This document shows positions 9,076-17,729 of a stretch of DNA of 64,000 nucleotides, one piece after another. The position numbers and the translations under genes were made by a program. The notes under the pieces were generated by a model. It was not told the origin of the DNA. It saw only the letters and a program-made list of their open reading frames with translations, and did no database searches. The DNA comes from CAZKUN01 sp964555935. Lineage in GTDB: Bacteria; Armatimonadota; Zipacnadia; Zipacnadales; VGFC01. The stretch is taken from the NCBI GenBank assembly GCA_964555935.1, contig CAZKUN010000012.1:1-64000 (forward strand), in the 5' to 3' direction. Each line of letters opens with the position of its first letter. Position 1 is the first letter of the stretch.

Positions 9076-9131
9076 CGTCGGATCGGGAGATCCGACGCAC
9101 CAACCGCCGACCGTTTGGTCGGCGGTTGGTG
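9076..9131 (+). terminator. Two back-to-back perfect hairpins after yebC
   Basis: First hairpin: arms 9076-9084 (CGTCGGATC) and 9089-9097 around GGGA. Second, starting at the very next base: arms 9098-9112 (CACCAACCGCCGACC) and 9117-9131 around GTTT. Both are perfect. The pair lies 30 bases after the yebC stop and just before the ribosome site of the next gene; there is no T run. Confidence 0.7.
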
Positions 9132-9154
9132 TATTGGGGAGGGGAGTGGGAACA

Positions 9155-9739
9155 GTGGTGAAAGCGATTGCGACGTGTGGGTTGGTGGCGTACGTGATGG
9201 TGGTGGGAGAATGTAAGACCTCAGAGGAGCGGCTGGAGGCGGAGGCCAACGAGCGCTTCTACATCATGAAGGGTGCGCAGGTCGACGGAGACCACGCGCT
9301 GATGGAGGAGCAGGCGCGCTGGCTCATCGAGTATGATCCCTCAAATGGGTACAGCTACGTCTGGCTCGGACACGCATTGGCCCACCAAACGCGCTTTGAG
9401 GAGGCGCTGGCGGCCTATGAACTGGCACTGGCCAACCGGTTAGAGCGCGACGATCCGAACGTGTGGGAGTCGTGGCACCACGAGGACCTGGGTCGGCTCT
9501 ACACCAAGTGGGGCAAGCCTGAGAAGGCGGCCGAGGCGTACCGGCGAGTGGCGGAGCTGGCCCCGGGGTACGTCGAGGAGCGACTGAAGGAAGCCCAACG
9601 ATGGGAGCAGGAGGGGCAGTTCCAGCTCGCTCTGGACGAGATCGAGCTAGCCCGAATGGCGGGCGGGACGCCGGACGAGGAATTCGTGAAATCACTTGAG
9701 GAGAAACTGGCGGAGCGGTCTCCCGCCAGCGAGGGATGA
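9155..9739 (+). CDS. Small TPR protein, probably exported
   Basis: About 194 residues. A short hydrophobic N-terminal segment (VKAIATCGLVAYVMVVGECK) is followed by TPR-like helices: EQARWLIEYDPSNGYSYVWLGHAL, EALAAYELALANRL, DLGRLYTKWGKPEKAAEAYRRVAELAPGY and QFQLALDEIELARMAGG. TPRs mediate protein contacts; no enzyme domain is present. GTG at 9155 is eight bases after GGAGGGGAG, so I chose it over the upstream TTG at 9134; GTG 9158 is equally possible. It may sit on the membrane as a lipoprotein or anchor, but the segment is not a textbook signal peptide. It is seven bases from the next gene, so the two are likely co-transcribed. Confidence 0.7.
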   Translation: MVKAIATCGLVAYVMVVGECKTSEERLEAEANERFYIMKGAQVDGDHALMEEQARWLIEYDPSNGYSYVWLGHALAHQTRFEEALAAYELALANRLERDDPNVWESWHHEDLGRLYTKWGKPEKAAEAYRRVAELAPGYVEERLKEAQRWEQEGQFQLALDEIELARMAGGTPDEEFVKSLEEKLAERSPASEG

Positions 9740-9746
9740 TTCGAGT

Positions 9747-10979
9747 ATGGACTTGAGATGCACGTACGCGCGCGGACTTGAGTTGGACGGGCCGCTGGTG
9801 GCAGCGTCGGCGGGGACGACTGAGATCGTCGACAAGATGAAGCGGTGCGAGGACGCCGGCATGTCGGCGGTTGTCATGAAGTCGCTGTTTGAGGATCCGG
9901 TCGCGCGCAGAGACCCGGCGCCGATGTTTCGGGTGCTTCAGCGACGCAGCGGATCAGCCCGGGCGACCACATTCTACTCCTACGAGCAGGCGGCTCATCT
10001 CAACCCGCAGGAATTCTGCGAAGAGATCCGCAGGGCCAAGGAAGCGATCAGCATCCCCATCATCGGGAGCTGCGCGTGCGTCTCGGACGAGGCGTGGGAC
10101 GAGTTGCCGCGTCTTATGGAACAGGCGGGCGCGGATGCGATCGAACTGAACCTGAGCTGCCCTTACAGCGCCCACCTGACCGACAACCTGAGCGCGCTTC
10201 CCGAGTTCATCGAGAACTCCACGAAGATTGCGCGAGCGGCGGTGAGCATCCCGCTGGCGACGAAGCTGACGCCGCAGATGAGTTCTCCGTCGCAGGTCTC
10301 GCGGCTGATGGAGCGGTGTGGCTCTGACGGCGTGGTCCCGTTCAGCAGGTTCCCGGGGCTCGACATCGACATTGAGGCCGAGGCGCCGCTGATGCATGGC
10401 GGCATGGCGGGACACGGTGGCCCGTGGTCGCTGTATTACGTGCTCGGATGGCTGTGGCAGATCCGCAACGCGATTGAGATTCCGATCTCCGCGAGCGGCG
10501 GCGTCTGGAAGGCCGAGGATGCGATCAAACAGCTCCTCGTCGGCGCCGACACCGTGCAGCTCTGCACCGTGCTGTACATCCAGGGCTACAACGCCGCGGC
10601 AGCTATTTTGCAGGGGATCAAGGACTGGATGAGCGAGAAGGGCTACGAGTCGCTGAGCGATTTCCGCAACAAGGCCGGCGCGCAAGTGAAGTCGATGCGC
10701 GAAGTCGAGCGGAAGCAAAGCGTCCTCGCGGCCCTCGACCGCGACAAGTGCACGTCCTGCGGGACGTGCGTGAGGGTCTGCCCACACAAGGCCGCGAAGG
10801 GCGGGCACGAAGGTCCGGTCGAGATCACTGGGGAGGAATGCAGTGGGTGTGGTCTCTGTGTCGATCTCTGCCCGGTCACTGCCATCTCGATGCAGCCGCT
10901 CCCTGAGGGCTACCAGCCCGAGCACCGTATCGCCGGCTACTACGACGTGCTCACTGGGGAGCCTCGAGAGGGCAACTGA
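9747..10979 (+). CDS. PreA-like dihydropyrimidine/dihydroorotate dehydrogenase with two 4Fe-4S clusters
   Basis: 410 residues, the length of PreA. An FMN-binding TIM barrel of the dihydroorotate dehydrogenase class I family is seen in GADAIELNLSCPYSAHL (about residues 128-144), ATKLTPQ and ISASGGVWKAEDAIKQLLVGADTVQLCTVL. At the C-terminus are two ferredoxin clusters, CTSCGTCVRVCP and CSGCGLCVDLCP. PreA with PreT reduces uracil and thymine; no PreT partner is adjacent here. In PreA and DPD the stretch after NLSCPH carries a conserved catalytic Cys; the corresponding loop here (YSAHLTDNLSALPEFIENS) is shorter and has none, so the substrate may differ. ATG 9747 is chosen because the upstream extension overlaps the TPR gene. 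Confidence 0.8.
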   Translation: MDLRCTYARGLELDGPLVAASAGTTEIVDKMKRCEDAGMSAVVMKSLFEDPVARRDPAPMFRVLQRRSGSARATTFYSYEQAAHLNPQEFCEEIRRAKEAISIPIIGSCACVSDEAWDELPRLMEQAGADAIELNLSCPYSAHLTDNLSALPEFIENSTKIARAAVSIPLATKLTPQMSSPSQVSRLMERCGSDGVVPFSRFPGLDIDIEAEAPLMHGGMAGHGGPWSLYYVLGWLWQIRNAIEIPISASGGVWKAEDAIKQLLVGADTVQLCTVLYIQGYNAAAAILQGIKDWMSEKGYESLSDFRNKAGAQVKSMREVERKQSVLAALDRDKCTSCGTCVRVCPHKAAKGGHEGPVEITGEECSGCGLCVDLCPVTAISMQPLPEGYQPEHRIAGYYDVLTGEPREGN

Positions 10980-11022
10980 CCGCCAAAGACCGAGCGCGCT
11001 CAAGACGGCAGGCACGGGGCTG

Positions 11023-13518
11023 ATGTGGATTCTGGCCGCGTGTCTGTTGCCTGCGTCCGCGCTCGCGCAGACATCCGTTGGGCTCGACGCGCGCGCCGGG
11101 CTGGCGGGCCACCTCAAACTCGGCGAGTGGGCGCCGGTCTACGTGACGGTCGACAACCGCGGCGACGAGACGCGGGGCGACCTGGTGATTCCGCCCCAAC
11201 CAGCGACCAACGACGAGTTCGAGTACCGCGTGGCAATTGACGTTCCCCCCTCATCGCGCCGGGTCTTCACCCTCTACGCCCGATACATTGTCGACGCGCC
11301 GGAGATCATCGTCGAGTTCCGGCCCGAGACGGGACGAAATGTTCGCGCCAGCGCTATCTGCGCCGCTCACAACGACCAATCGCGCATCGTGCTGGTCGTC
11401 TCGCGTACAGCCGGGGGGCTGAGCTATCTCTCGGCCGTGCCGATCCCTGATGACTCGCGAGACAGCCGCAACTACACGCGCCCCGATTCGGTGGTCGCGT
11501 ACGCGACGCCGGACCGGACGACGGGCAACCTCGAGCTGCCCGACCACCCCATTGGATACGCGGCCGCGAGCGCGGTCGTGCTGCGGGACGTCTCGCCGAA
11601 GGACATGCAGCCGTGGGCTCAGGAAGCGCTGAGCCGCTGGGTCGCCGGAGGCGGATTGCTGGTCATCATCTGCGGGCCGAACCCCAGCGAGTACCGGGAG
11701 ACCTTCGTAGAGGACCTGTCGCCGGTCCGCATCCGCGGGCAGCGCACTCTCCCCCACCTCGTCAGCTTCCCCCAGAAATACGGCGGGGCAATCAACTCGG
11801 GCACGTCTCTCGTCGCCGATGGCGAGACCAAACCTGACGCCGAGGTGATCGTGGAGCAGGATGGACTTCCGCTGCTCGCTCGACGCCGGCATCAGAACGG
11901 TACCGTCTACTTCTGCGCGGCCGACTGCGCGGCGACGCCGCTGAAGGACGAAGACCGGATGCTGGTTGAGATGTGGTCTGACATCCTCGACGACAGGCCG
12001 TTGACAGATCGCTGGGAGCTGATGAACCACATCACCCCCTCGAACGCGGGCGAATCGGGCGGTATCGCCCCAGCAGTCATCCAGTTGCCTCCGCATGACT
12101 GGGACGCGTTCGCGGTAATGGGCGGGATCCTGCTCGGGTACATCGCTCTGCTTATCGCAGTGAGTATGGTGCTTCGCAAGTTCGACCGGCGCGAGTGGTC
12201 GGGAGCGGCCATGCTCGGGGTCATCGCGATCTGCAGCGTGACGGTTCTGGGCGTCGGGCGCTCGGGCAGATCCGCCACGTTTCGCTCGTACGAGGCGGGG
12301 GTGGCGCTGGCGAGGTCCGGCACCGAGGTCGCGTGGCTCGACGGCGTATCAGGCGTGCGCGTTCCGTCAGCAAACCAATTCAGCATCGACTCCAGCGATC
12401 CCACGCGCGCGATTGAGTTCGTCGCCGCGTCACAGCGCGAGCGGACGTGGCCCGTCTACCAGACCCCGGCGTTTCACATCGACCGCGTTCCCGTCGACAT
12501 GGGCGGGTTCGGCGCGTTTCGGGTCCAGGGCCCGTGGGATATGGGTGGCGCGATCACGTGCCGAATCGTCAAAGTCGGCCAGCGCGCGGCGGTTAGGGTT
12601 GAGAACAACACGCCTCACGATTTGCGCTATCCGTTCCTGATGCTGCATGACCACTCGGAGGTTATCAATAAGTCGATCCCGGCGGGGGAGACGGGGATGT
12701 CTCAACCCTTCGGCGTGAACCTCCTCAAACTCAGGCCCAGAGATCCCAACGCGCAACCGAGGTCGCTGTACGAGTTGGCCCCGCACTGCAAGGCTGCCGA
12801 CGAGGACGAGTCGCCGGCGGATGCCAAGATCCGGGATCGGCTTCTCCGGCAGTTGAGCGTGCAGGAGGACGAGTACGGGTACAACTACGGACGCGGATAC
12901 AGCTCCGGATACCCCGGGGCGTACCCCAGCAGCACCATGGACTCCGGGCCGAAGCCGCAGGGGGAGAGCATGCTGATGTTCGGAGCGTGGGTCACGCCTA
13001 ACGCGCCGCTGCTTGAGGCCGACGGCGCTCGACAGTCGCGGGTGTCAGAGGTTCTTCTGATGGTCCGCATCCCGGAGGAGTGGTCGATCATCCCGCTGTC
13101 CGGGCCGAAGTTCGGGCCAATTGGGCCGTCGCTCGACACGCGGAGCACCAGCGCCCGAATCGACGAGAATGGCAAGGTCGTCATCGAGTCGGGCTCGCAC
13201 GAAGTCGAGTTCAGAGTGCGGGTGCATCCGTCCCAGCGCCCGAGCGAACTCACCCTCGGTCTCGGCGCAAATCGCGCGGGCGCGAGGGCCGAGGTCTGGA
13301 ACTTCGAGCGGGGCGAGTGGAAGCCGCTGCCGGTGAACACCAACCGAACGCACGCGGGCCTGCATCCGTCAGAGGAGTACGTGCGATGGCCGAGAGGGCG
13401 CGTGCGGGTGCGGCTGACGCTGGATAACCCAGGCGAGACGATCATTTACTGCGAGCTTTCGGCACTACTCGAGGAGCATAGACAAGCGGAGCGGGGGAAC
13501 GATGGGCAATATCGTTGA
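11023..13518 (+). CDS. Large exported membrane protein with GATase-like segment
   Basis: About 831 residues, not assigned to a named family. A hydrophobic start MWILAACLLPASALAQ (cleavage after ALA) leads to an immunoglobulin-like beta region (LKLGEWAPVYVTVDNRGDETRGDLVI), then a GATase/DUF4350-like alpha/beta segment (QEALSRWVAGGGLLVIICGP, about residues 203-222), then two membrane helices near residues 361-384 and 396-413, and a long periplasmic C-terminal part. A Tyr/Gly/Pro-rich linker (YGYNYGRGYSSGYPGAYPSS) is near residue 630. The n-region lacks positive charges, so the true start could be a few codons upstream (in-frame CTG 11020). Its 3' end overlaps the ABC ATPase start by 17 bases, which suggests the two work together at the membrane. 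Confidence 0.65.
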   Translation: MWILAACLLPASALAQTSVGLDARAGLAGHLKLGEWAPVYVTVDNRGDETRGDLVIPPQPATNDEFEYRVAIDVPPSSRRVFTLYARYIVDAPEIIVEFRPETGRNVRASAICAAHNDQSRIVLVVSRTAGGLSYLSAVPIPDDSRDSRNYTRPDSVVAYATPDRTTGNLELPDHPIGYAAASAVVLRDVSPKDMQPWAQEALSRWVAGGGLLVIICGPNPSEYRETFVEDLSPVRIRGQRTLPHLVSFPQKYGGAINSGTSLVADGETKPDAEVIVEQDGLPLLARRRHQNGTVYFCAADCAATPLKDEDRMLVEMWSDILDDRPLTDRWELMNHITPSNAGESGGIAPAVIQLPPHDWDAFAVMGGILLGYIALLIAVSMVLRKFDRREWSGAAMLGVIAICSVTVLGVGRSGRSATFRSYEAGVALARSGTEVAWLDGVSGVRVPSANQFSIDSSDPTRAIEFVAASQRERTWPVYQTPAFHIDRVPVDMGGFGAFRVQGPWDMGGAITCRIVKVGQRAAVRVENNTPHDLRYPFLMLHDHSEVINKSIPAGETGMSQPFGVNLLKLRPRDPNAQPRSLYELAPHCKAADEDESPADAKIRDRLLRQLSVQEDEYGYNYGRGYSSGYPGAYPSSTMDSGPKPQGESMLMFGAWVTPNAPLLEADGARQSRVSEVLLMVRIPEEWSIIPLSGPKFGPIGPSLDTRSTSARIDENGKVVIESGSHEVEFRVRVHPSQRPSELTLGLGANRAGARAEVWNFERGEWKPLPVNTNRTHAGLHPSEEYVRWPRGRVRVRLTLDNPGETIIYCELSALLEEHRQAERGNDGQYR

Positions 13519-14437
13519 GATTCAGAACCTGACAAAGCAGTACCGCAACATCACGGCGGTGTGGAACCTGTCGCTCACGCTTGAGGAGGGCGACGTGTTC
13601 GGCTTCATCGGGCCCAATGGCGCGGGCAAGACGACGACCATCAAGATGCTCGCCACGCTGCTGCGGCCAACCACCGGAACGGCGACCGTCGCCGGACACG
13701 ACGTGGTGCTGAAGCCGGGCCAGGCGCGAGGCGTCGTCGGGTACATGCCCGATGACTTCGGCGTGTACGAGGACATCCGCGTTTGGGAGTACCTCGACTT
13801 CTTCGCCGCGGCCTACCAGATCCCGAGGAGCCAGCGCGGGCAGGTCATCGATGATGTCTTGGCGTTGACCGACCTCACCGACAAGCGCTCGGCGTATGTT
13901 GACGAGCTGTCTCGAGGGATGAAGCAGCGGCTGTGCCTGGCGAAGACGCTCGTACACGACCCGAAGGTCTTGCTGCTTGACGAGCCCGCGTCGGGCTTGG
14001 ATCCGCGGGCCCGGATCGAGATCCGCGAGCTGCTCAAAGAGCTGCAGGCGATGGGCAAGACGATCTTCATTAGCTCCCACATCCTTGCGGAGTTGTCGGA
14101 TTTCTGCAACAAGATCGGGATCATCGAGAACGGCCAGCTCGTGGTGGCGGGCGAGGTGAGGGAGATCATCGAGCAGATCACGGGGCACCTGCGGATCTGC
14201 ATCACCGTCCGCGACGGCGTGGAGGAGGCGACCCGTGTCCTGGCGCAACAACCGGGCATCGGCGAGCTTGAGGTGGAGGGGCGGGACGTGATCGCCGAGT
14301 TCACCGGGACGCGCGACGACCTGCCGGAGCTGGTGTCGGCGCTGGTTGGCGCGGGCGTGCAAGTCTCGTCCTTCGCGGAGGAAGAGATCGACCTTGAGGA
14401 CATCTTCATACGGCTGACCCGGGGCATCGTATCGTGA
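13502..14437 (+). CDS. ABC transporter ATP-binding protein (ABC-2/gliding type)
   Basis: 311 residues. Walker A GPNGAGKTT (37-45), signature LSRGM (136-140), Walker B VLLLDEP (156-162) followed by ASGLDP, and the H-loop in IFISSHILAEL. A C-terminal extension of about 80 residues (LRICITVRDGVEEATRVLAQQPGI onward) is typical of ATPases of ABC-2 exporters, including gliding/Nos-type systems. ATG 13502 has GGGGGA upstream and lies inside the end of the preceding membrane-protein gene, which implies translational coupling. No standard six-helix ABC-2 permease follows; candidates for the membrane partner are the proteins at 11023, 14527 or 17730. Confidence 0.9.
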   Translation: MGNIVEIQNLTKQYRNITAVWNLSLTLEEGDVFGFIGPNGAGKTTTIKMLATLLRPTTGTATVAGHDVVLKPGQARGVVGYMPDDFGVYEDIRVWEYLDFFAAAYQIPRSQRGQVIDDVLALTDLTDKRSAYVDELSRGMKQRLCLAKTLVHDPKVLLLDEPASGLDPRARIEIRELLKELQAMGKTIFISSHILAELSDFCNKIGIIENGQLVVAGEVREIIEQITGHLRICITVRDGVEEATRVLAQQPGIGELEVEGRDVIAEFTGTRDDLPELVSALVGAGVQVSSFAEEEIDLEDIFIRLTRGIVS

Positions 14438-14526
14438 TTTGCCCCGGCACCGGAACCAACTAGCCCCCTCGGGGGTCAGAATCAGTAGTGGGCAGCGGCT
14501 GAAACGGGCGTGAGAGGGGTCTGACC

Positions 14527-15747
14527 ATGTCGCCAGAGATTGAGCTACGATCGAAACTAGGTGCGGTTGCGCGACGGCTCCGCTTCTTCATGCTGGAGAC
14601 GCGCGTGTCGTGGTGCCTCCTGCCGGGGCTCGTCGCGGCGCTTGTCATGCTCGCCGCGCACAAGCTGGACAGGCTTGAGGAGCCGCTCATCCCCATGGGC
14701 ATCGCGGTCGGAGCGGGCCTGCTGGCGGGCCTGCTGTGGGGGTTGCTTAAGCCCATCAGCTTGCTCGACGCGGCGCTGATCGCAGACCGCCAACTGGGTC
14801 TGAAGGAGCGTCTCAGCAACGCTGTGATCTTCGCCGAGACGCCGGAGGCCTCGCCACTGATCCCCGCGCTCATAAGCGACGCGGGCCGACACGCGTCCGA
14901 CATCGTCCCGCGCGACGTGCTTCCGTATAGGGCACCGAAGCCCATGCTGTGGTCGGCGGGGATCCTGATCGCGATTGGCGCGCTCTGGTTCGCACCGCAG
15001 TACGCGCTGTTTCGCACCGAGGAAGAGGTCGCGGTCCGGCACGAGATGCGCGAACAGGGCAAGGAACTCAGGGTCATTGCCAAGCGCGTGAAGGAAGAGG
15101 CGGGCGCAAAGAACCTCGTTGCTCCGGAGCAACTGGCGGCCAAGCTCGAGGAGCTGGCGGCGGAACTCGAAAAGGCGAAACTCACCAAGAAACAGGCGCT
15201 GCTCAAGAGCGGCAAGTTGGCGGCCGAGGTCCGCGAGGCGCAGAAGATGGCTGCGCTCGCCGCGGGCGCCAGCGCGATGGGCCGGGCTTCGGAGGCGCTG
15301 GAGGGCGTGTCGCTTTCCACCCCGCAAGCACAAGAGATGGCAAAGGCCATTCACGAGCGGAAGGCGGCTGATCTCGCCGCAAAGCTGTCGAAGCTCTCGC
15401 AAGACCTCAAGAACGGCAAGTTCAAGTCGAAGGAGGAGCAACAGGCGCTTGCCGAGGACCTCAAGAGAATGGCTGACGCGCTCGGCGAGGCCGGGCTGAA
15501 TGATGCGGCCGACGCGGCTCAGTCAGCGGCTCAGTCGCTCGAACAGGGCGACACGGACGGCGCGGCGAGCGCGCTTCAAGATGGTGCTCAGAACGCCGCG
15601 GACGCAGCCCAACAAGCGGCGGCGAACGAATCGCTCGAGGAGCTGGCGGACGCGCTGCAGCAGAGCCAGTCGGACGTAGCGCAAGCAGACCAGGAAGCCT
15701 GCGCCACGCATGGTCAACCGCAGAACTGCCCGCCGGGCGGCGGCTGA
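14527..15747 (+). CDS. Membrane-anchored coiled-coil protein, ends at an in-frame TGA
   Basis: 406 residues to the first stop. Three membrane helices (about 28-46, 54-76, 139-160) are separated by a cytosolic-looking segment LLDAALIADRQLGLKERLSNAVIF. Then comes a long Ala/Lys/Glu coiled coil (about 165-340) and a Gln/Ala-rich region ending CPPGGG. The TGA at 15745-15747 interrupts a Gly/Gln/Ser-rich linker that simply continues in the same frame for another 171 codons, so the natural product is probably 578 residues. Resembles, in layout only, the large membrane coiled-coil proteins (DUF4175-like) found beside MoxR/ABC clusters; the function is unknown. Part of the membrane cluster 11023-19181. 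Confidence 0.7.
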   Translation: MSPEIELRSKLGAVARRLRFFMLETRVSWCLLPGLVAALVMLAAHKLDRLEEPLIPMGIAVGAGLLAGLLWGLLKPISLLDAALIADRQLGLKERLSNAVIFAETPEASPLIPALISDAGRHASDIVPRDVLPYRAPKPMLWSAGILIAIGALWFAPQYALFRTEEEVAVRHEMREQGKELRVIAKRVKEEAGAKNLVAPEQLAAKLEELAAELEKAKLTKKQALLKSGKLAAEVREAQKMAALAAGASAMGRASEALEGVSLSTPQAQEMAKAIHERKAADLAAKLSKLSQDLKNGKFKSKEEQQALAEDLKRMADALGEAGLNDAADAAQSAAQSLEQGDTDGAASALQDGAQNAADAAQQAAANESLEELADALQQSQSDVAQADQEACATHGQPQNCPPGGG

Positions 15748-16263
15748 CAAGGCAGCGGCTCGAGCGCTGGTCAGCGCTCTGGACAACAAGGCGGACAGGG
15801 CTCCGGACAAGGCGGGAAGGGCAGCAAGGGCGGCGTCGGCGGGACAGGCCAATCGTCGAGTGGGACGGGCTTGATGCCCGGCACGGGCTCAACCAACCAG
15901 CATCAGCCGGGCGCCCCGGTGAGCGGCTACCAGGGCGAGCGAGAAGTCCAGGATGCGAGCAACCGTCCGGACTGGCAAGAGGAACACGAGTCGATCTACG
16001 CGCCCGAACGCACGGACGTGAGCACGCAAGACGAGCGCGTTCGCGGGCTCAACAACGAGGGCCGAGAGATGGTCACGCCGGTTCGCGGGGCGCCCGAACG
16101 TCAGCCGTCGACCGCACCATACTACGAGGTCTACGAGGCGTACGCGCAAGAGGCCGAGGAAGCCCTGGCTCGGGAGGAGATCCCAAGATCACACGCGCAG
16201 CAGGTGCGAGAGTACTTCGGTTCGATTCAGCCCGACAGGAGCGGCCCCGCGGAGGGCGAATAA
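15748..16263 (+). pseudogene. Same-frame continuation of the coiled-coil protein after the TGA
   Basis: 171 codons in the same frame as 14527-15747, from CAA directly after the TGA to TAA at 16261. It opens with QGSGSSAGQRSGQQGGQGSG, which continues the Gly/Gln linker on the other side of the stop, and ends in a charged helical domain (YEVYEAYAQEAEEALAREEI, VREYFGSIQPDRSG). Possible internal starts (TTG 15868-15873 region) have no good ribosome site and would begin inside the linker. I read it as the severed C-terminal domain of the upstream gene: nonsense mutation, sequencing error (GGA or CGA to TGA) or readthrough. Confidence 0.7.
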
Positions 16264-16418
16264 TCGCGGTGCCTCATGATGCCGTTACCCGCGTCCAGGC
16301 GCTCTGATTCGTGACCACCGCGCGGGGCGCCATGCAGGATATCGCCACGTCTTCGCGTAAGCAACCACGCAGCCGCGGGCCAGCCAGTCACCAACGCCGA
16401 CATGGAGAGTGCGGAGCA

Positions 16419-17729
16419 TTGACCCGACCAACAAGGGCGACAGCCATCGCCGCCATTGCGCTGTGCCTGACGGCATTCGTACTGTCAGCTGGCGCGCAGG
16501 CCAAGCGCGAACTGACGCGGGAATCCGTACTTGAGGAAGCCTGGGAGTTGGCGCAGTTGCTTCCGTCGCTGGACCAGCGGGCCGTGATCATGGCCGACGT
16601 CGCGATCGCGATGCGGGAAACCAATCCAATTGCCGCCGAGGACAATCTGGCCGAGGCCGCGGTGATGGCGACCAACGTCCGGACGGAACTCGGTCGAGCG
16701 CTAGCGCTGCAGGCTGTCGCGCGCCGGCTTGTCCTTGTCGACCCGAAGTGGGGGTCTGACATCTTCACCGAGGCCACGGTGTTGGCGGATCGCCTGACCC
16801 AGCCGGGCGAGGGCCGCAAGGCCTACCCCGCCCAGGCGAGCCTCGTCTACATCGAGATAGCTCTCGGGCGCGCGGAGGAGGATGTCGAGACTGCCAAGGG
16901 CTTGCTTGGGAGAGCAGCCGAACAGGCTCGCGCCATCGCCGACTCGGAGGCGACGTTTCGAATCGCCGCTCTCCGAGATGTCTCGGAGGCCTATGCGGGG
17001 ATAGACGACGATGCGGCCCAGGCGCTGTTCGACGAAGCGCTAGCGGGTGCTCACGCGCTTGAGGACCCCGTGGATCGCGACCTGTCGTTAGCCGATCTCG
17101 CGGGGTTCATCGCCAAGCGCAGCCTCCAGCAAGCCATCAGCGTGGCGGGGTCGATTGCGGACCCAGCCGCCAAGAGCCAGGCCCTGCGAGACGTGGCGCT
17201 GGAGATCCCCCCAGCCGACGCTGCGATGGCGCTTGAGTTGGCCCTGAGCATCCCCGACGCGCCCGCGCAAGTCTCAACATTGACCGACATCGCGCTCGGC
17301 GGGGCGCCCGAGGACGTCGCTGCGCAGGCCGCGCAGCAGGCGGGCGATTTCGCCGCCACGCTTGAGAAGGACGATACGGGCCTTGAGGCGCGCGCCGCGG
17401 CGGCCGTAGCCTGGGCGGCGACGGACGTCGACAAGGCCCTTGAGCAAACGAAAAGAATCGATGACGAGTACTTCGCCGCGAACGCGCGGAGCCGGATAGC
17501 CACGTACCTCGCGCCCCGCGATACGGCCAAGGCGCTGGAGGTGCTGGAGACGATTGAGCGAGGCGTCGCGCGCGTTGAGCCGCTACGCGCTATCGTCGAC
17601 GCGCTGGCCGAAATTGACGCCCCGAAAGCCTACAAGCTTGCCACCGAGATCCGGTCGAGGCGATTCCGAGTCGAGGCGTTCCTGACCATCGCCGAGGCCC
17701 TGCCCGAGCCAAACGCGGAGGAGGGATAG
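16419..17729 (+). CDS. Exported helical-repeat protein of unknown function
   Basis: About 436 residues starting at TTG 16419, chosen because it opens a clean signal peptide (LTRPTRATAIAAIALCLTAFVLSAGAQA) with GGAGAG nine bases upstream; the longer frame from 16311 adds a charged segment without function. The mature protein is almost entirely Ala-rich paired helices of about 30-35 residues that repeat motifs such as DLADLAGFIAKRSLQQAISVAGSIADP and AMALELALSIPDAPAQVSTLTDIAL, an alpha-solenoid resembling TPR/HEAT arrays. No catalytic motif is seen. Stop TAG is immediately followed by the next ATG (TAGATG), so it is coupled to the polytopic membrane protein and probably forms the external scaffold of the same complex. 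Confidence 0.7.
   Translation: MTRPTRATAIAAIALCLTAFVLSAGAQAKRELTRESVLEEAWELAQLLPSLDQRAVIMADVAIAMRETNPIAAEDNLAEAAVMATNVRTELGRALALQAVARRLVLVDPKWGSDIFTEATVLADRLTQPGEGRKAYPAQASLVYIEIALGRAEEDVETAKGLLGRAAEQARAIADSEATFRIAALRDVSEAYAGIDDDAAQALFDEALAGAHALEDPVDRDLSLADLAGFIAKRSLQQAISVAGSIADPAAKSQALRDVALEIPPADAAMALELALSIPDAPAQVSTLTDIALGGAPEDVAAQAAQQAGDFAATLEKDDTGLEARAAAAVAWAATDVDKALEQTKRIDDEYFAANARSRIATYLAPRDTAKALEVLETIERGVARVEPLRAIVDALAEIDAPKAYKLATEIRSRRFRVEAFLTIAEALPEPNAEEG

Noticed and set aside
9954..11117. 387-residue minus-strand open frame over the PreA-like gene
   Set aside because: Arg/His/Leu-rich shadow typical of antisense frames in GC-rich coding DNA; the plus strand encodes clear FMN and 4Fe-4S motifs.
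15745..15747. Selenocysteine or a recoded TGA
   Set aside because: The residue lies in a Gly/Gln linker with no redox motif, no stem-loop of SECIS type was seen directly after it, and TGA ends many other genes here.
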